Part shown: positions 36,455-44,137 of the stretch, piece after piece
How positions within the stretch are numbered: the first letter of the stretch is position 1
Layout: every line of letters starts with the position of its first letter
Source of the DNA: an uncultured Desulfobulbaceae bacterium
GTDB lineage: Bacteria; Desulfobacterota; Desulfobulbia; Desulfobulbales; Desulfocapsaceae
Length of the DNA: 64,000 nucleotides
NCBI GenBank assembly: GCA_947311315.1
Contig: CAMZKN010000026.1
Location: 1-64,000, forward strand
Direction of reading: 5' to 3'
Made by a program: the position numbers and the translations under genes
Notes under the pieces: model-generated
The model's database searches: none
Told to the model about the DNA's origin: nothing
Seen by the model: only the letters and a program-made list of their open reading frames with translations

Positions 36455-37510
36455 ATGCCCGATATTATGAACAAACCACTCCCTCTTGTTGACCAGTTTT
36501 CCAGGACTATTTCTTATCTGAGACTTTCTCTGACAGATCGTTGCAATCTTCGATGCATGTATTGTATGCCACAGGAGGATGAGGGTAGAGATTCAGAGCT
36601 GAAAACCGGGAAGTTTCTCCCCCACACCGAACTGCTCAGCTATGAAGAATTGCTGAGGATCGTTAAACTTGCGGTCGGAATGGGCATGAATAAACTGCGC
36701 CTTACCGGAGGTGAACCTCTGGTTCGGAAAGGTGTCCTCGATTTTATTCATCAATTGTCAGCTATTAAAGGGCTTGATGAAATACGGCTGACAACCAACG
36801 GTGTGCTGCTTGCAAAATACGCCAAACAACTCGCCGCTGAAGGCGTGAAACATATTAACGTCTCTTTAGATACGTTGGTTCCCGAAAAATTCCACAAGAT
36901 TACGGGTAAAGGTCTTTTCCAGGAAGTGTGGAATGGTTTGATGACGGCTGCAAACCTGGGCTTTAAAGTAAAAATTAATGTAGTTGCAATGAAAGGTGTA
37001 AACGATGATGAGTTCAGAGATTTTGCCAACCTGGCCCTCGATTATCCTTTCCAGGTGCGGTTTATAGAATTTATGCCGGTCGGGGATAAAAGCAGTTGGC
37101 AGAGAGAACAGTTTATCAGTGCGGATGACATACAATCTATGTTCTCAGCGATTGGCAAACTTACTCCATTTACAAGGAGAAATATGGACGGGCCTGCCCG
37201 TGTGTTTGAATTGGAATCCGCCGACGGCAGAAAAGGATCTGTAGGCTTTATCAGCCCCATCAGCCACCATTTCTGTGATCAGTGCAATAGGCTTCGACTG
37301 ACATCAGAAGGCAAACTTCGCTCATGTCTTTTAAATGATCAGGAGTCCGATCTGAAAGGGTTGTTGCGCAGTGGTGCAAGTGACAAAGAAATTATTTCAA
37401 TAATTCGTCAGACAATCCTTGATAAACCTCAAGGGCATTCTCTGCAGAGTACCCTCGAGGGTGAAGAAAGAACAACATGTGGTGGTAGAATGTCAAGGAT
37501 CGGTGGGTGA
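36455..37510 (+). CDS. moaA: GTP 3',8-cyclase MoaA
   Basis: MoaA is the radical-SAM enzyme for the first step of molybdenum-cofactor synthesis. The N-terminal cluster motif is CNLRCMYC, and the C-terminal second cluster lies in HHFCDQCNRLRLTSEGKLRSCL. The essential C-terminal Gly-Gly is present (MSRIGG, then stop). The start may be MPDIMNK (36455) or the next ATG. The final codons overlap the end of pheA on the other strand by 18 bases. I saw no molybdenum-cofactor riboswitch in the upstream gap. Confidence 0.96.
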   Translation: MPDIMNKPLPLVDQFSRTISYLRLSLTDRCNLRCMYCMPQEDEGRDSELKTGKFLPHTELLSYEELLRIVKLAVGMGMNKLRLTGGEPLVRKGVLDFIHQLSAIKGLDEIRLTTNGVLLAKYAKQLAAEGVKHINVSLDTLVPEKFHKITGKGLFQEVWNGLMTAANLGFKVKINVVAMKGVNDDEFRDFANLALDYPFQVRFIEFMPVGDKSSWQREQFISADDIQSMFSAIGKLTPFTRRNMDGPARVFELESADGRKGSVGFISPISHHFCDQCNRLRLTSEGKLRSCLLNDQESDLKGLLRSGASDKEIISIIRQTILDKPQGHSLQSTLEGEERTTCGGRMSRIGG

Positions 37511-38593
37511 GAAATCACTTTGGGGATAAGATCCCAGCCACTCATAGTAGGAACAGAGTGATTTGAGCCGATCACAACCCTTTTGAATTTTTTCGTCCTC
37601 GATATGGCCAAGCATGTCGAGGAAAAAGAGGTACTGCCAGCGTTTTCCCTTTATTGGTCGAGACTCAATCTTTGCGAGGTTGATATCTTCTTCCGAGAGT
37701 GCTGTCAGAATTTCATTGAGTGAACCTGGTCGATCTGAAAGACCGAGCAGCAATGATGTCCTGTCGTTACCACTTCTCGATGGTGATTCCTTGCCGATAA
37801 CCAGAAACCTCGTTGTGTTCCCTCTGTAATCTTCAATTCCCTGAACAACCACCTGCAAGTCATATGTTTTAATTGCAAGAGATGATGCTATAGCACCGAT
37901 ATTGGGGTTGTTTGAAGCCATTTGTGCAGCAGCTCCCGTAGAAAAAACGGGCAGCGTAGGAATGGCGGGAAGATGCTTTCTCAGCCAGTCACGACACTGG
38001 GCAAGGGGTTGTGCGTGGGAGGCTACAGTCTGGATATCTTCTTTGTTGCCGGATTTGCAGACAAGGTTATGACTGATTTCGAGCTGTGCTTCACCGCAGA
38101 TCTGAACCTTATATTTCATAAAACAATCGAGGGTTGAAAAGACAGCACCTTCAATTGAATTTTCGACAGGGACAATACCATATCTGGTGCGACCTTTTTC
38201 GACCTCTGCAAAGACATCGTCAATGGTTTCCATTGCTTTGTATTCAGCTGAGTGGCCAAAATATCGTACTCCTGCCAGGTGGCTGAACGTGGCTTCCGGG
38301 CCAAGAAAAGCAACCGATGCTTTTTTTTGTGACAGCCTACAGGTGGTGATCAGTTCATGGAAAATAGATTTCAGTGCGTTTTTGGGAAAAACATTGTCGT
38401 TATTTTTTAAAAGGCGATCATATATTTCGCGCTCGCGGAGAGGATCCCATTTGGCTCGTTTATCACCATCTTTAAGCTTGCCAATTTCCTTTGCATACGT
38501 CAGACGTTCTTTGAGCAGGGAAAGTATCTGATCGTCGATGGAATCAATATTATTGCGAACAGATAATATCGGGTTTTTTTGATCGTTTTGCAT
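37493..38593 (-). CDS. pheA: Bifunctional chorismate mutase/prephenate dehydratase PheA
   Basis: PheA converts chorismate to phenylpyruvate for phenylalanine synthesis. Domains in order: an AroQ-type chorismate mutase (residues 10-95, RNNIDSIDDQILSLLKERL), prephenate dehydratase (95-275, VAFLGPEATFSHLAG and ENSIEGAVFSTLD), and a C-terminal ACT regulatory domain (285-355, LSDRPGSLNEILTAL and ESRPIKGKRWQYLFFLD), which implies feedback control by phenylalanine. AAGGAG precedes the ATG. It is convergent and overlapping with moaA. Confidence 0.96.
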   Translation of the reverse strand: MQNDQKNPILSVRNNIDSIDDQILSLLKERLTYAKEIGKLKDGDKRAKWDPLREREIYDRLLKNNDNVFPKNALKSIFHELITTCRLSQKKASVAFLGPEATFSHLAGVRYFGHSAEYKAMETIDDVFAEVEKGRTRYGIVPVENSIEGAVFSTLDCFMKYKVQICGEAQLEISHNLVCKSGNKEDIQTVASHAQPLAQCRDWLRKHLPAIPTLPVFSTGAAAQMASNNPNIGAIASSLAIKTYDLQVVVQGIEDYRGNTTRFLVIGKESPSRSGNDRTSLLLGLSDRPGSLNEILTALSEEDINLAKIESRPIKGKRWQYLFFLDMLGHIEDEKIQKGCDRLKSLCSYYEWLGSYPQSDFSPTDP

Positions 38594-38852
38594 GCTGCTC
38601 CTTGTAAAATTGGCTTTAAAAGAGTTTCCTGTTGACGGATGAGACTTAAAGCAAATAAATTAGGTCACAGAAAATACTATGTCAAGGTGAAAAACAGAGC
38701 ATATAGTATGCGGCCCTGTCTTTTATGTTTTTGAAATTCTCTCCTTGCCGGTGGAGAAAAAGTCCATGGAGGTTTTGGAAAGAGAAGTTGTTAAGCAGTG
38801 ATGGGCTAACAATGTGTAATAAATATGTTTGTGATTACTATTGCGGGGAATT

Positions 38853-40028
38853 ATGAAAAAAGAAAAAATCCAGAAAACGTATGATGAAATAAACAGCAGA
38901 ATTAAAGCAGGCGAAGCTGTTGTTGTAACTGCTGAAGAGATGGTGGATATTGTTAAAAAAAATGGGCCTGAGCAAGCAGCAAGAACTGTGGATGTCGTTA
39001 CGACCGGGACATTTGCGCCCATGTGTTCGTCAGGGATGTTTTTTAACTTTGGTCAGATGACACCAACAATCAAAGCTTCGAAAGTATGGATTAATAAGGT
39101 ACCTGCATATGCCGGTTTGGCAGCTGTTGATGCGTATCTGGGAGCTACGGAACCTGCTGAAGATGACCCCTTAAATAAAATTTATCCGGGAGAATTTCGT
39201 TATGGTGGTGGTCACGTCATTGAAGATCTTCTTAGAGGAAAAAAACTTTTGCTTGAAGCAAAAGCATATGGCACCGATTGCTATGCTGCTAGAAAAATGA
39301 AAAAAGAAGTGGGGCTTGATGATCTTTCTCATGCCTTGCTTTGTAATCCAAGGAATGGCTACCAAAATTATAATTGTGCAGTAAATTTGTCGGATAAAGC
39401 CGTATACACATATATGGGAATGTTAAAACCACATTGCAAAAATGCAAATTACTGTAGTGCCGGTGCACTCAGTCCTCTTCTAAATGATCCACTGTATAAG
39501 ACCATTGGTATGGGTACAAGAATCTTTCTTGGTGGAGGCTATGGTTATGTTACCTGGCAGGGAACCCAGCATAATCCAGGCAGTCCCAGAAGAGAAAATG
39601 GAGTCCCGACAAAACCTGCTGGCACCATTATGGTTCAAGGTGATGTTAAACAGATGAATGCTAAGTGGCTTCGTGGTGTCTCTATTTTAGGCTATGGGAA
39701 TTCTCTGGCTGTGGGGCTCGGGGTTCCGATTCCAATCCTTAATGCGGAAATGGCCAGATATACTGGTGTCTCAGACGAAGAAATTTTTACTCAGGTTATT
39801 GATTACGGTCACGATTATACCAATGGAATCGTCAGAAGTTATGGCGAGGTTAGTTATGCTGACCTGAAATCCGGGAGTATTTTAGTTAACGGTAAGCAGG
39901 TAAAAACCGCGTCTCTCTCCAGCGTAGTAGCAGCAAGAGAGATAGCTGAAATTTTACAGAAACAGATTTCAGACGGAAAATTCTTATTAAATAAACCAGC
40001 TGAATTGTTGCCTGACGGGATGGAATGA
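38853..40028 (+). CDS. Homocysteine biosynthesis protein (DUF39)
   Basis: This 391-residue protein of the DUF39 family takes part in direct sulfide incorporation into homocysteine from aspartate semialdehyde in methanogens and sulfate reducers. Conserved features include the Cys in FAPMCSSGMFFNFGQ, NKVPAYAGLAAVDAYLGA, a second Cys in YGTDCYAARK, and FLGGGYGYVTWQGTQHNPGSPR. The start at 38853 follows GGGGAA; the ORF-track start at 38841 is less likely. The ferredoxin-like partner that often follows DUF39 is absent. Instead a LarE-type sulfur transferase gene starts seven bases downstream. Confidence 0.88.
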   Translation: MKKEKIQKTYDEINSRIKAGEAVVVTAEEMVDIVKKNGPEQAARTVDVVTTGTFAPMCSSGMFFNFGQMTPTIKASKVWINKVPAYAGLAAVDAYLGATEPAEDDPLNKIYPGEFRYGGGHVIEDLLRGKKLLLEAKAYGTDCYAARKMKKEVGLDDLSHALLCNPRNGYQNYNCAVNLSDKAVYTYMGMLKPHCKNANYCSAGALSPLLNDPLYKTIGMGTRIFLGGGYGYVTWQGTQHNPGSPRRENGVPTKPAGTIMVQGDVKQMNAKWLRGVSILGYGNSLAVGLGVPIPILNAEMARYTGVSDEEIFTQVIDYGHDYTNGIVRSYGEVSYADLKSGSILVNGKQVKTASLSSVVAAREIAEILQKQISDGKFLLNKPAELLPDGME

Positions 40029-40035
40029 TATTTCC

Positions 40036-40827
40036 ATGAATCGTTTGCGTTTTAAGTACAATGCTCTGCTGGAAAGCCTGAAAGAATACACTAAACTTGC
40101 AGTTGCGTTTTCAGGTGGTGTGGATTCAACTTTTCTGGTGTATGCAGCACAGCATGCTCTCGGCGTTGAAAATGTACTGGTGTTACACGCTTTTTCAACC
40201 ATCTTATCAAAGCAAAGTGTTGAAAGAGTAGGGAAAATCAGATTCATCGATTTGGCACCTCAAACATTTTTCAAAGCCGTGGAACTTTTTCCACTCAGCT
40301 GGAACGAATTTATCTGTAACTCAGACGAGCGATGCTATTTTTGTAAAAAACGAATGTATTCATGCTTTAATAGGGCTCTGGAAGAAGAAGGGTACTGCTC
40401 TCTTGCTGATGGCACTAATGTGGATGATTTGAAGGAAAATCGTCCGGGCTTGCGAGCTATACGACAATTAAAAGTCGCTACTCCTTTTGTTGATGCAGGA
40501 ATAAATAAAAATGATATTCGGTTACTTGCAAAAAAATATGGTCTTTCTAACCATAATTTGCCTTCCGACTCGTGTCTTGCTACCAGAGTTCAAAATAATA
40601 TGGTGATAACTGAGCAAAAGCTTAGAACTATAGAGGTTGCGGAAGATTTTCTCAATGAACGTGGTTTTCAGGGTTGCCGGGTTAAACTTTGTAACGAGGT
40701 GACTATAATAGAGGTTGTGGCTAAAGATATTGAATTGCTGGCATGTGACGCTAACAGATTACAACTCCTTCACTTTTTCAGGACTCTAGGGTTGAATCCT
40801 GTGCTCTTGAACATGGAGGGGAGATAA
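40036..40827 (+). CDS. larE: LarE-like ATP-dependent sulfur transferase (PP-loop)
   Basis: This is an N-type PP-loop enzyme of the LarE family. LarE activates a substrate carboxylate by adenylation and donates sulfur, in known cases for the nickel-pincer cofactor of lactate racemase. The PP-loop is AFSGGVDSTFLV. A CxxC (RCYFCKKRM) and a later Cys in SDSCLATRV give three cysteines that could hold a 4Fe-4S cluster, as described for some LarE proteins; that is inference. No larA, larB or larC gene is present here. The seven-base gap from the DUF39 gene points to a shared sulfur-related task. Confidence 0.85.
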   Translation: MNRLRFKYNALLESLKEYTKLAVAFSGGVDSTFLVYAAQHALGVENVLVLHAFSTILSKQSVERVGKIRFIDLAPQTFFKAVELFPLSWNEFICNSDERCYFCKKRMYSCFNRALEEEGYCSLADGTNVDDLKENRPGLRAIRQLKVATPFVDAGINKNDIRLLAKKYGLSNHNLPSDSCLATRVQNNMVITEQKLRTIEVAEDFLNERGFQGCRVKLCNEVTIIEVVAKDIELLACDANRLQLLHFFRTLGLNPVLLNMEGR

Positions 40828-41216
40828 GCTGTTTGGATGAAAAGAAAAAATGACCATGGTCAACATTGTTTGTAACTCTCTTTTTTATTTAGATTGTTTG
40901 TGCTACTAATCCAAAAAGAGCACATTATTTACTTGATTCTGATTTCCGATTCAATTATGGTGCCTTGTTATGGATCTAAAAGCCCGAATACAAAGGGTTG
41001 TGTCATTCTTGTATTGTTGTCAGCTGAAAGTGTAATGATCTTTTATTAGTGTCTTATTGCGTAAAACCTGAAGAAGGAAAGACAAGGCACTTATACCCAC
41101 TTGTTGGGGTGTTAGATAATTAGGTAGAGTTAAAGTAAAGCGTCTTTTATGGGGAAAGAGGACAACGTTCGTTGTTCTGTTAGAATTGTAACGAAAGATA
41201 AAGCAGGGAGGAATGT
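40828..41216. other. Intergenic region before HU
   Basis: This gap of 389 bases between larE and the HU gene holds no ORF with coding character. Near the HU start it has a short palindrome (ACAACGTTCGTTGT) and then the ribosome-binding site GCAGGGAGGAA. The HU promoter must lie here, but I see no -35/-10 pair good enough to mark. Confidence 0.5.
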
Positions 41217-41489
41217 ATGAACAAGAAGGAACTTATTGAAAGCATTGCTGGAGCAGCAGATATTAGCAAAGCGGCCGCCGAAAAAGCATTGAACGGTACC
41301 CTCGCGGCAATTGCCGAAAGTTTGAAAAAGGGTGAGAAAGTGACTTTGGTAGGTTTTGGCACATTTTCTGTTTCAAGGCGGGATGCACGTCAGGGAAGAA
41401 ATCCCCAGACAGGGAAGACCATCGATATACCAGCCAAAAATGTTGCAAAGTTTAAAGCTGGCAGCAAACTGTCTGAAGCTATCAATTAG
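41217..41489 (+). CDS. hup: HU-family DNA-binding protein
   Basis: This 90-residue histone-like protein has the HU/IHF layout: an N-terminal dimerisation helix (MNKKELIESIAGAADISKAAAEKAL) and beta arms (GFGTFSVSRRDARQGRNPQTGKTIDIPA) with the intercalating Pro in RNPQTG. It compacts and bends DNA and acts as a homodimer. A strong ribosome-binding site, GGGAGGAA, precedes the ATG. It is monocistronic and followed by three stacked hairpins, consistent with high expression. Confidence 0.95.
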   Translation: MNKKELIESIAGAADISKAAAEKALNGTLAAIAESLKKGEKVTLVGFGTFSVSRRDARQGRNPQTGKTIDIPAKNVAKFKAGSKLSEAIN

Positions 41490-41541
41490 TCCCTGGTTAC
41501 CTATGGCTATTGACCTCCGTAGCTGATTATATTGATAGATT

Positions 41542-41576
41542 ACACCCTTAATCCTTACCGGAGAAAGGGTGTTTTA
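41542..41576 (+). terminator. Hairpin downstream of HU gene
   Basis: ACACCCTT and AAGGGTGT form an 8-bp stem around a 15-base loop, followed by TTTT. It is the first of three inverted repeats between the HU gene and hisHF (the second, CTTTTTCAC/GTGAAAAAG, lies at 41581-41608). Confidence 0.6.
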
Positions 41577-41620
41577 GAAACTTTTTCACTGAATTTGTGA
41601 AAAAGGTGTCTGATTTGTTG

Positions 41621-41661
41621 AAAGGGCTGTTCCTTACTGGAACAGCCCTTTCGGTGTTTTT
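41621..41661 (+). terminator. Strong rho-independent terminator before hisHF
   Basis: AAAGGGCTGTTCC and GGAACAGCCCTTT form a perfect 13-bp stem with a five-base loop, followed by CGGTGTTTTTT. This is a textbook intrinsic terminator that separates the HU transcript from hisHF. Confidence 0.88.
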
Positions 41662-41721
41662 TGTGTTACCGGTTTACAAAGCAGTTTTGAAAAGCAACGA
41701 TTGTTGAAGAGAGGAGAGGAA

Positions 41722-43317
41722 ATGAATGTCAAGCTTTTGGATTATGGGGCTGGAAATGTTCGCAGTGTAAGAAATGCAATTCGTAAACTTGGCTGTTCGG
41801 TCAGTGATGTGCAAACACCTGATGATATTCTCACAGCAGAAAAGCTTATTTTCCCGGGTGTTGGAAGCTTTGGCATGGTTATGGAACGGTTACATCAAAT
41901 GGGCTATATTGAACCTTTAAAAAAACGTATAGCTCTTGATAAACCTTTTCTTGGCATTTGCGTCGCTTTGCAAACTTTTTTTGATGGGAGTGAAGAGTCT
42001 CCTGGAGTACCTGGGCTTTCGGTTATTCCCGGACAGGTAAAAAAATTTTCAGATAAACATTTCTCTGTCCCTCAGATTGGTTGGAATAATATAAGATTAT
42101 GGAAAGAGTCTGATCTTTTTGAAGAGTATCGTGATGAAAAACTGTATTTTGTCCACTCGTATTATGCTCCTGTGTCTGATCTCAATAAAGACTGGATACT
42201 TTCTGTAACTGACTACGGAACTGAATTCATTTCAGGAGTGGAAAAGGGAAGGGTGAGTGCTTTTCAGTTTCACCCCGAAAAAAGTGGAGCAGTTGGACTG
42301 AAAATATTGGAAAAATTTCTTCTTCCCGAAGGATCTCGACACAAAAAAGAGATCAGCACCACATCGTCAGGTAAAACATGTATATCAAAAAGAATTATTG
42401 CCTGTCTTGATGTCCGCAGCAATGATAATGGTGATCTGATTGTGACCAAAGGTGATCAATACGACGTACGTGATGAAGGAGACGTGAGAAATCTTGGTAA
42501 ACCGGTTGAATTGGCGAAGAGGTATTATAGTGAAGGCGCAGATGAAATCACTTTTTTAAATATAACAGGATTTCGCGACTTTCCAATGCAGGATCAGCCG
42601 ATGCTTGAAGTACTGAAAAGAACATCAGAAAATGTTTTTGTTCCGCTGACTATTGGTGGAGGCATCAGAGAATTTACTGATTCAAATGGTATCGCTTACA
42701 CTTCACTTGATGTTGCTTCAGAATATTTTCGATCAGGAGCTGATAAGGTTTCTATTGGAAGTGATGCTGTCTATGCTGTAGAAGAGGTTCTGCGAACCGG
42801 CAAACCAGGTGGGGCGAGCTCCATTGAACAAATTTCAACAGTTTACGGCGCCCAAGCAGTGGTTATTTCCGTAGATCCACGTCGAATATACGTGAAATCT
42901 CCTGAAGAGACTACTCATAAGACCATTAAAACGAACTTTCCCGGTCCGAAAGGTGAGGAGTATTGCTGGTACCAGTGTACAGTTAAAGGTGGCAGGGAAG
43001 GACGTGATCTGGATGTAGTGCAGTTGGTCACGATATGTGAGCAACTTGGCGCTGGTGAAATATTGCTTAACTGTATAGATAAAGATGGTACCAATAGCGG
43101 TTTTGATTTTGAGCTGATAATGCAGGTGAAACATACTGTTTCCATCCCTGTTATTGCTTCGAGTGGAGCAGGTAAGCCGTCTCACTTTGTTGATGTTTTC
43201 AAAAAGACTGGAGTTGAGGCAGCACTTGCTGCCGGAATTTTCCACAGACGGGAAGTTCCGATCAGTGCAGTGAAAGAAGCTGTTGTTAAAGCTGGAATCG
43301 AAATTAGAGAAACCTGA
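41722..43317 (+). CDS. hisHF: Fused imidazole glycerol phosphate synthase HisH-HisF (HIS7-like)
   Basis: This single 531-residue protein carries both halves of imidazole glycerol phosphate synthase, which are separate HisH and HisF proteins in most bacteria. Residues 1-205 are the glutaminase (LLDYGAGNVRSV, nucleophile Cys in FLGICVALQ, His-Glu in FQFHPEKSG). Residues 220-531 are the cyclase barrel (RIIACLDVR, PLTIGGGIREFTDSNG, VIASSGAGKPSHF). The insert-rich cyclase (ITFLNITGFRDFP, GADKVSIGSDAVYA, EEYCWYQCTVKGG) closely resembles yeast and plant HIS7. The start at 41722 follows AGGAGAGGAA. No other his genes are nearby. Confidence 0.94.
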   Translation: MNVKLLDYGAGNVRSVRNAIRKLGCSVSDVQTPDDILTAEKLIFPGVGSFGMVMERLHQMGYIEPLKKRIALDKPFLGICVALQTFFDGSEESPGVPGLSVIPGQVKKFSDKHFSVPQIGWNNIRLWKESDLFEEYRDEKLYFVHSYYAPVSDLNKDWILSVTDYGTEFISGVEKGRVSAFQFHPEKSGAVGLKILEKFLLPEGSRHKKEISTTSSGKTCISKRIIACLDVRSNDNGDLIVTKGDQYDVRDEGDVRNLGKPVELAKRYYSEGADEITFLNITGFRDFPMQDQPMLEVLKRTSENVFVPLTIGGGIREFTDSNGIAYTSLDVASEYFRSGADKVSIGSDAVYAVEEVLRTGKPGGASSIEQISTVYGAQAVVISVDPRRIYVKSPEETTHKTIKTNFPGPKGEEYCWYQCTVKGGREGRDLDVVQLVTICEQLGAGEILLNCIDKDGTNSGFDFELIMQVKHTVSIPVIASSGAGKPSHFVDVFKKTGVEAALAAGIFHRREVPISAVKEAVVKAGIEIRET

Positions 43318-43363
43318 ACAGAATGCCAGCAACAGGTAGTTTGAAATGTGTATTGCGAAGAGG

Positions 43364-44023
43364 TTACGTACCCTGGGAATGAAATTTAAGGCTTCTGAGA
43401 AAGTATTCACCCTCTTCATTCGTTTTACCAATGGATTTTTTTGAAGAATGAAGTGAGCTTTCAACATAGCACATGTCAACGCCATTGAACAGTGTGTCCG
43501 GGTGCATACAGACCAGGCCTCTGTTTTTGACGTTTATGTATTCGTCCTTATTTTCTGTTATCACGCTGTGATCCTCGTATGTCAGGATATATCGCACACA
43601 CAAAGGAGAAAGTGCGTTGTCAGGAATAATTTGAAATGCTACATTTTTTAAATTACCTGACGCTGTTTGCAGTTTTTTAGTTTTAGTAACAAACTTGAGA
43701 AAGTTATCAGCTTTGAGTTCATTTGGGTTGAGATGAATTTCCGTGGCTTTGGTGTAAATAGCGTAATCTTTTCGTCCAGTTTTTTTAAGATAATATAAAC
43801 TGTCATTGTTGAGTTTTTCGAACCAGCTGTTTCCTGTCGGAGGCGTTATTGAAAAGCCAAGACTACTTTCCCTTTGGGCAAGGTTTTTAACAGGGAAATA
43901 ACGGTTTTTGTATGAAGCACCACATGAGCATAATGAAAGTGCAAATAACATTACCAGAATCGGTGAAGTCTTGCGTAGTATATTTAATTTTATTTGGAGA
44001 GTGAATTTCATAAGTTTCTGCAT
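43364..44023 (-). CDS. Putative lipoprotein of unknown function
   Basis: This ORF encodes a probable outer-membrane or periplasmic lipoprotein. A basic start (MKFTLQIKLNILRK) is followed by the hydrophobic PILVMLFALSL and a lipobox-like LCSC, after which the mature protein begins. The mature part has no recognised motif beyond a few cysteines (PLCVRY, GLVCMHP, DMCYVES). The start is uncertain: 44089 in the ORF track is too long for a signal peptide; 44023 (MQKLMKF) and 44011 (MKFTLQ) fit better. It diverges from dctB. Confidence 0.65.
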   Translation of the reverse strand: MQKLMKFTLQIKLNILRKTSPILVMLFALSLCSCGASYKNRYFPVKNLAQRESSLGFSITPPTGNSWFEKLNNDSLYYLKKTGRKDYAIYTKATEIHLNPNELKADNFLKFVTKTKKLQTASGNLKNVAFQIIPDNALSPLCVRYILTYEDHSVITENKDEYINVKNRGLVCMHPDTLFNGVDMCYVESSLHSSKKSIGKTNEEGEYFLRSLKFHSQGT

Positions 44024-44137
44024 GTAATTTCTTGAATGGTACATTCGTTTCTGGATAGTATATGTAATTGATTTTTTGGAACCATTCAAGGATATAGTAG
44101 CAACCTGAAATTATTGTTTCTCACCTGGGATTTACAC

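Noticed and set aside
38740-38765. TTCTC...GAGAA hairpin upstream of the DUF39 gene as a SAM or related riboswitch
   Set aside because: It is only one imperfect stem, and none of the conserved cores of SAM or SAH riboswitches was visible.
41150-41190. ACAACGTTCGTTGT palindrome near the HU start as a regulator site
   Set aside because: It is short and single, with no promoter elements I could place beside it; mentioned only in the intergenic note.
42835-43485. 216-residue minus-strand ORF over the hisHF end
   Set aside because: It lies opposite the conserved HisF coding sequence and has no motif or ribosome-binding site.
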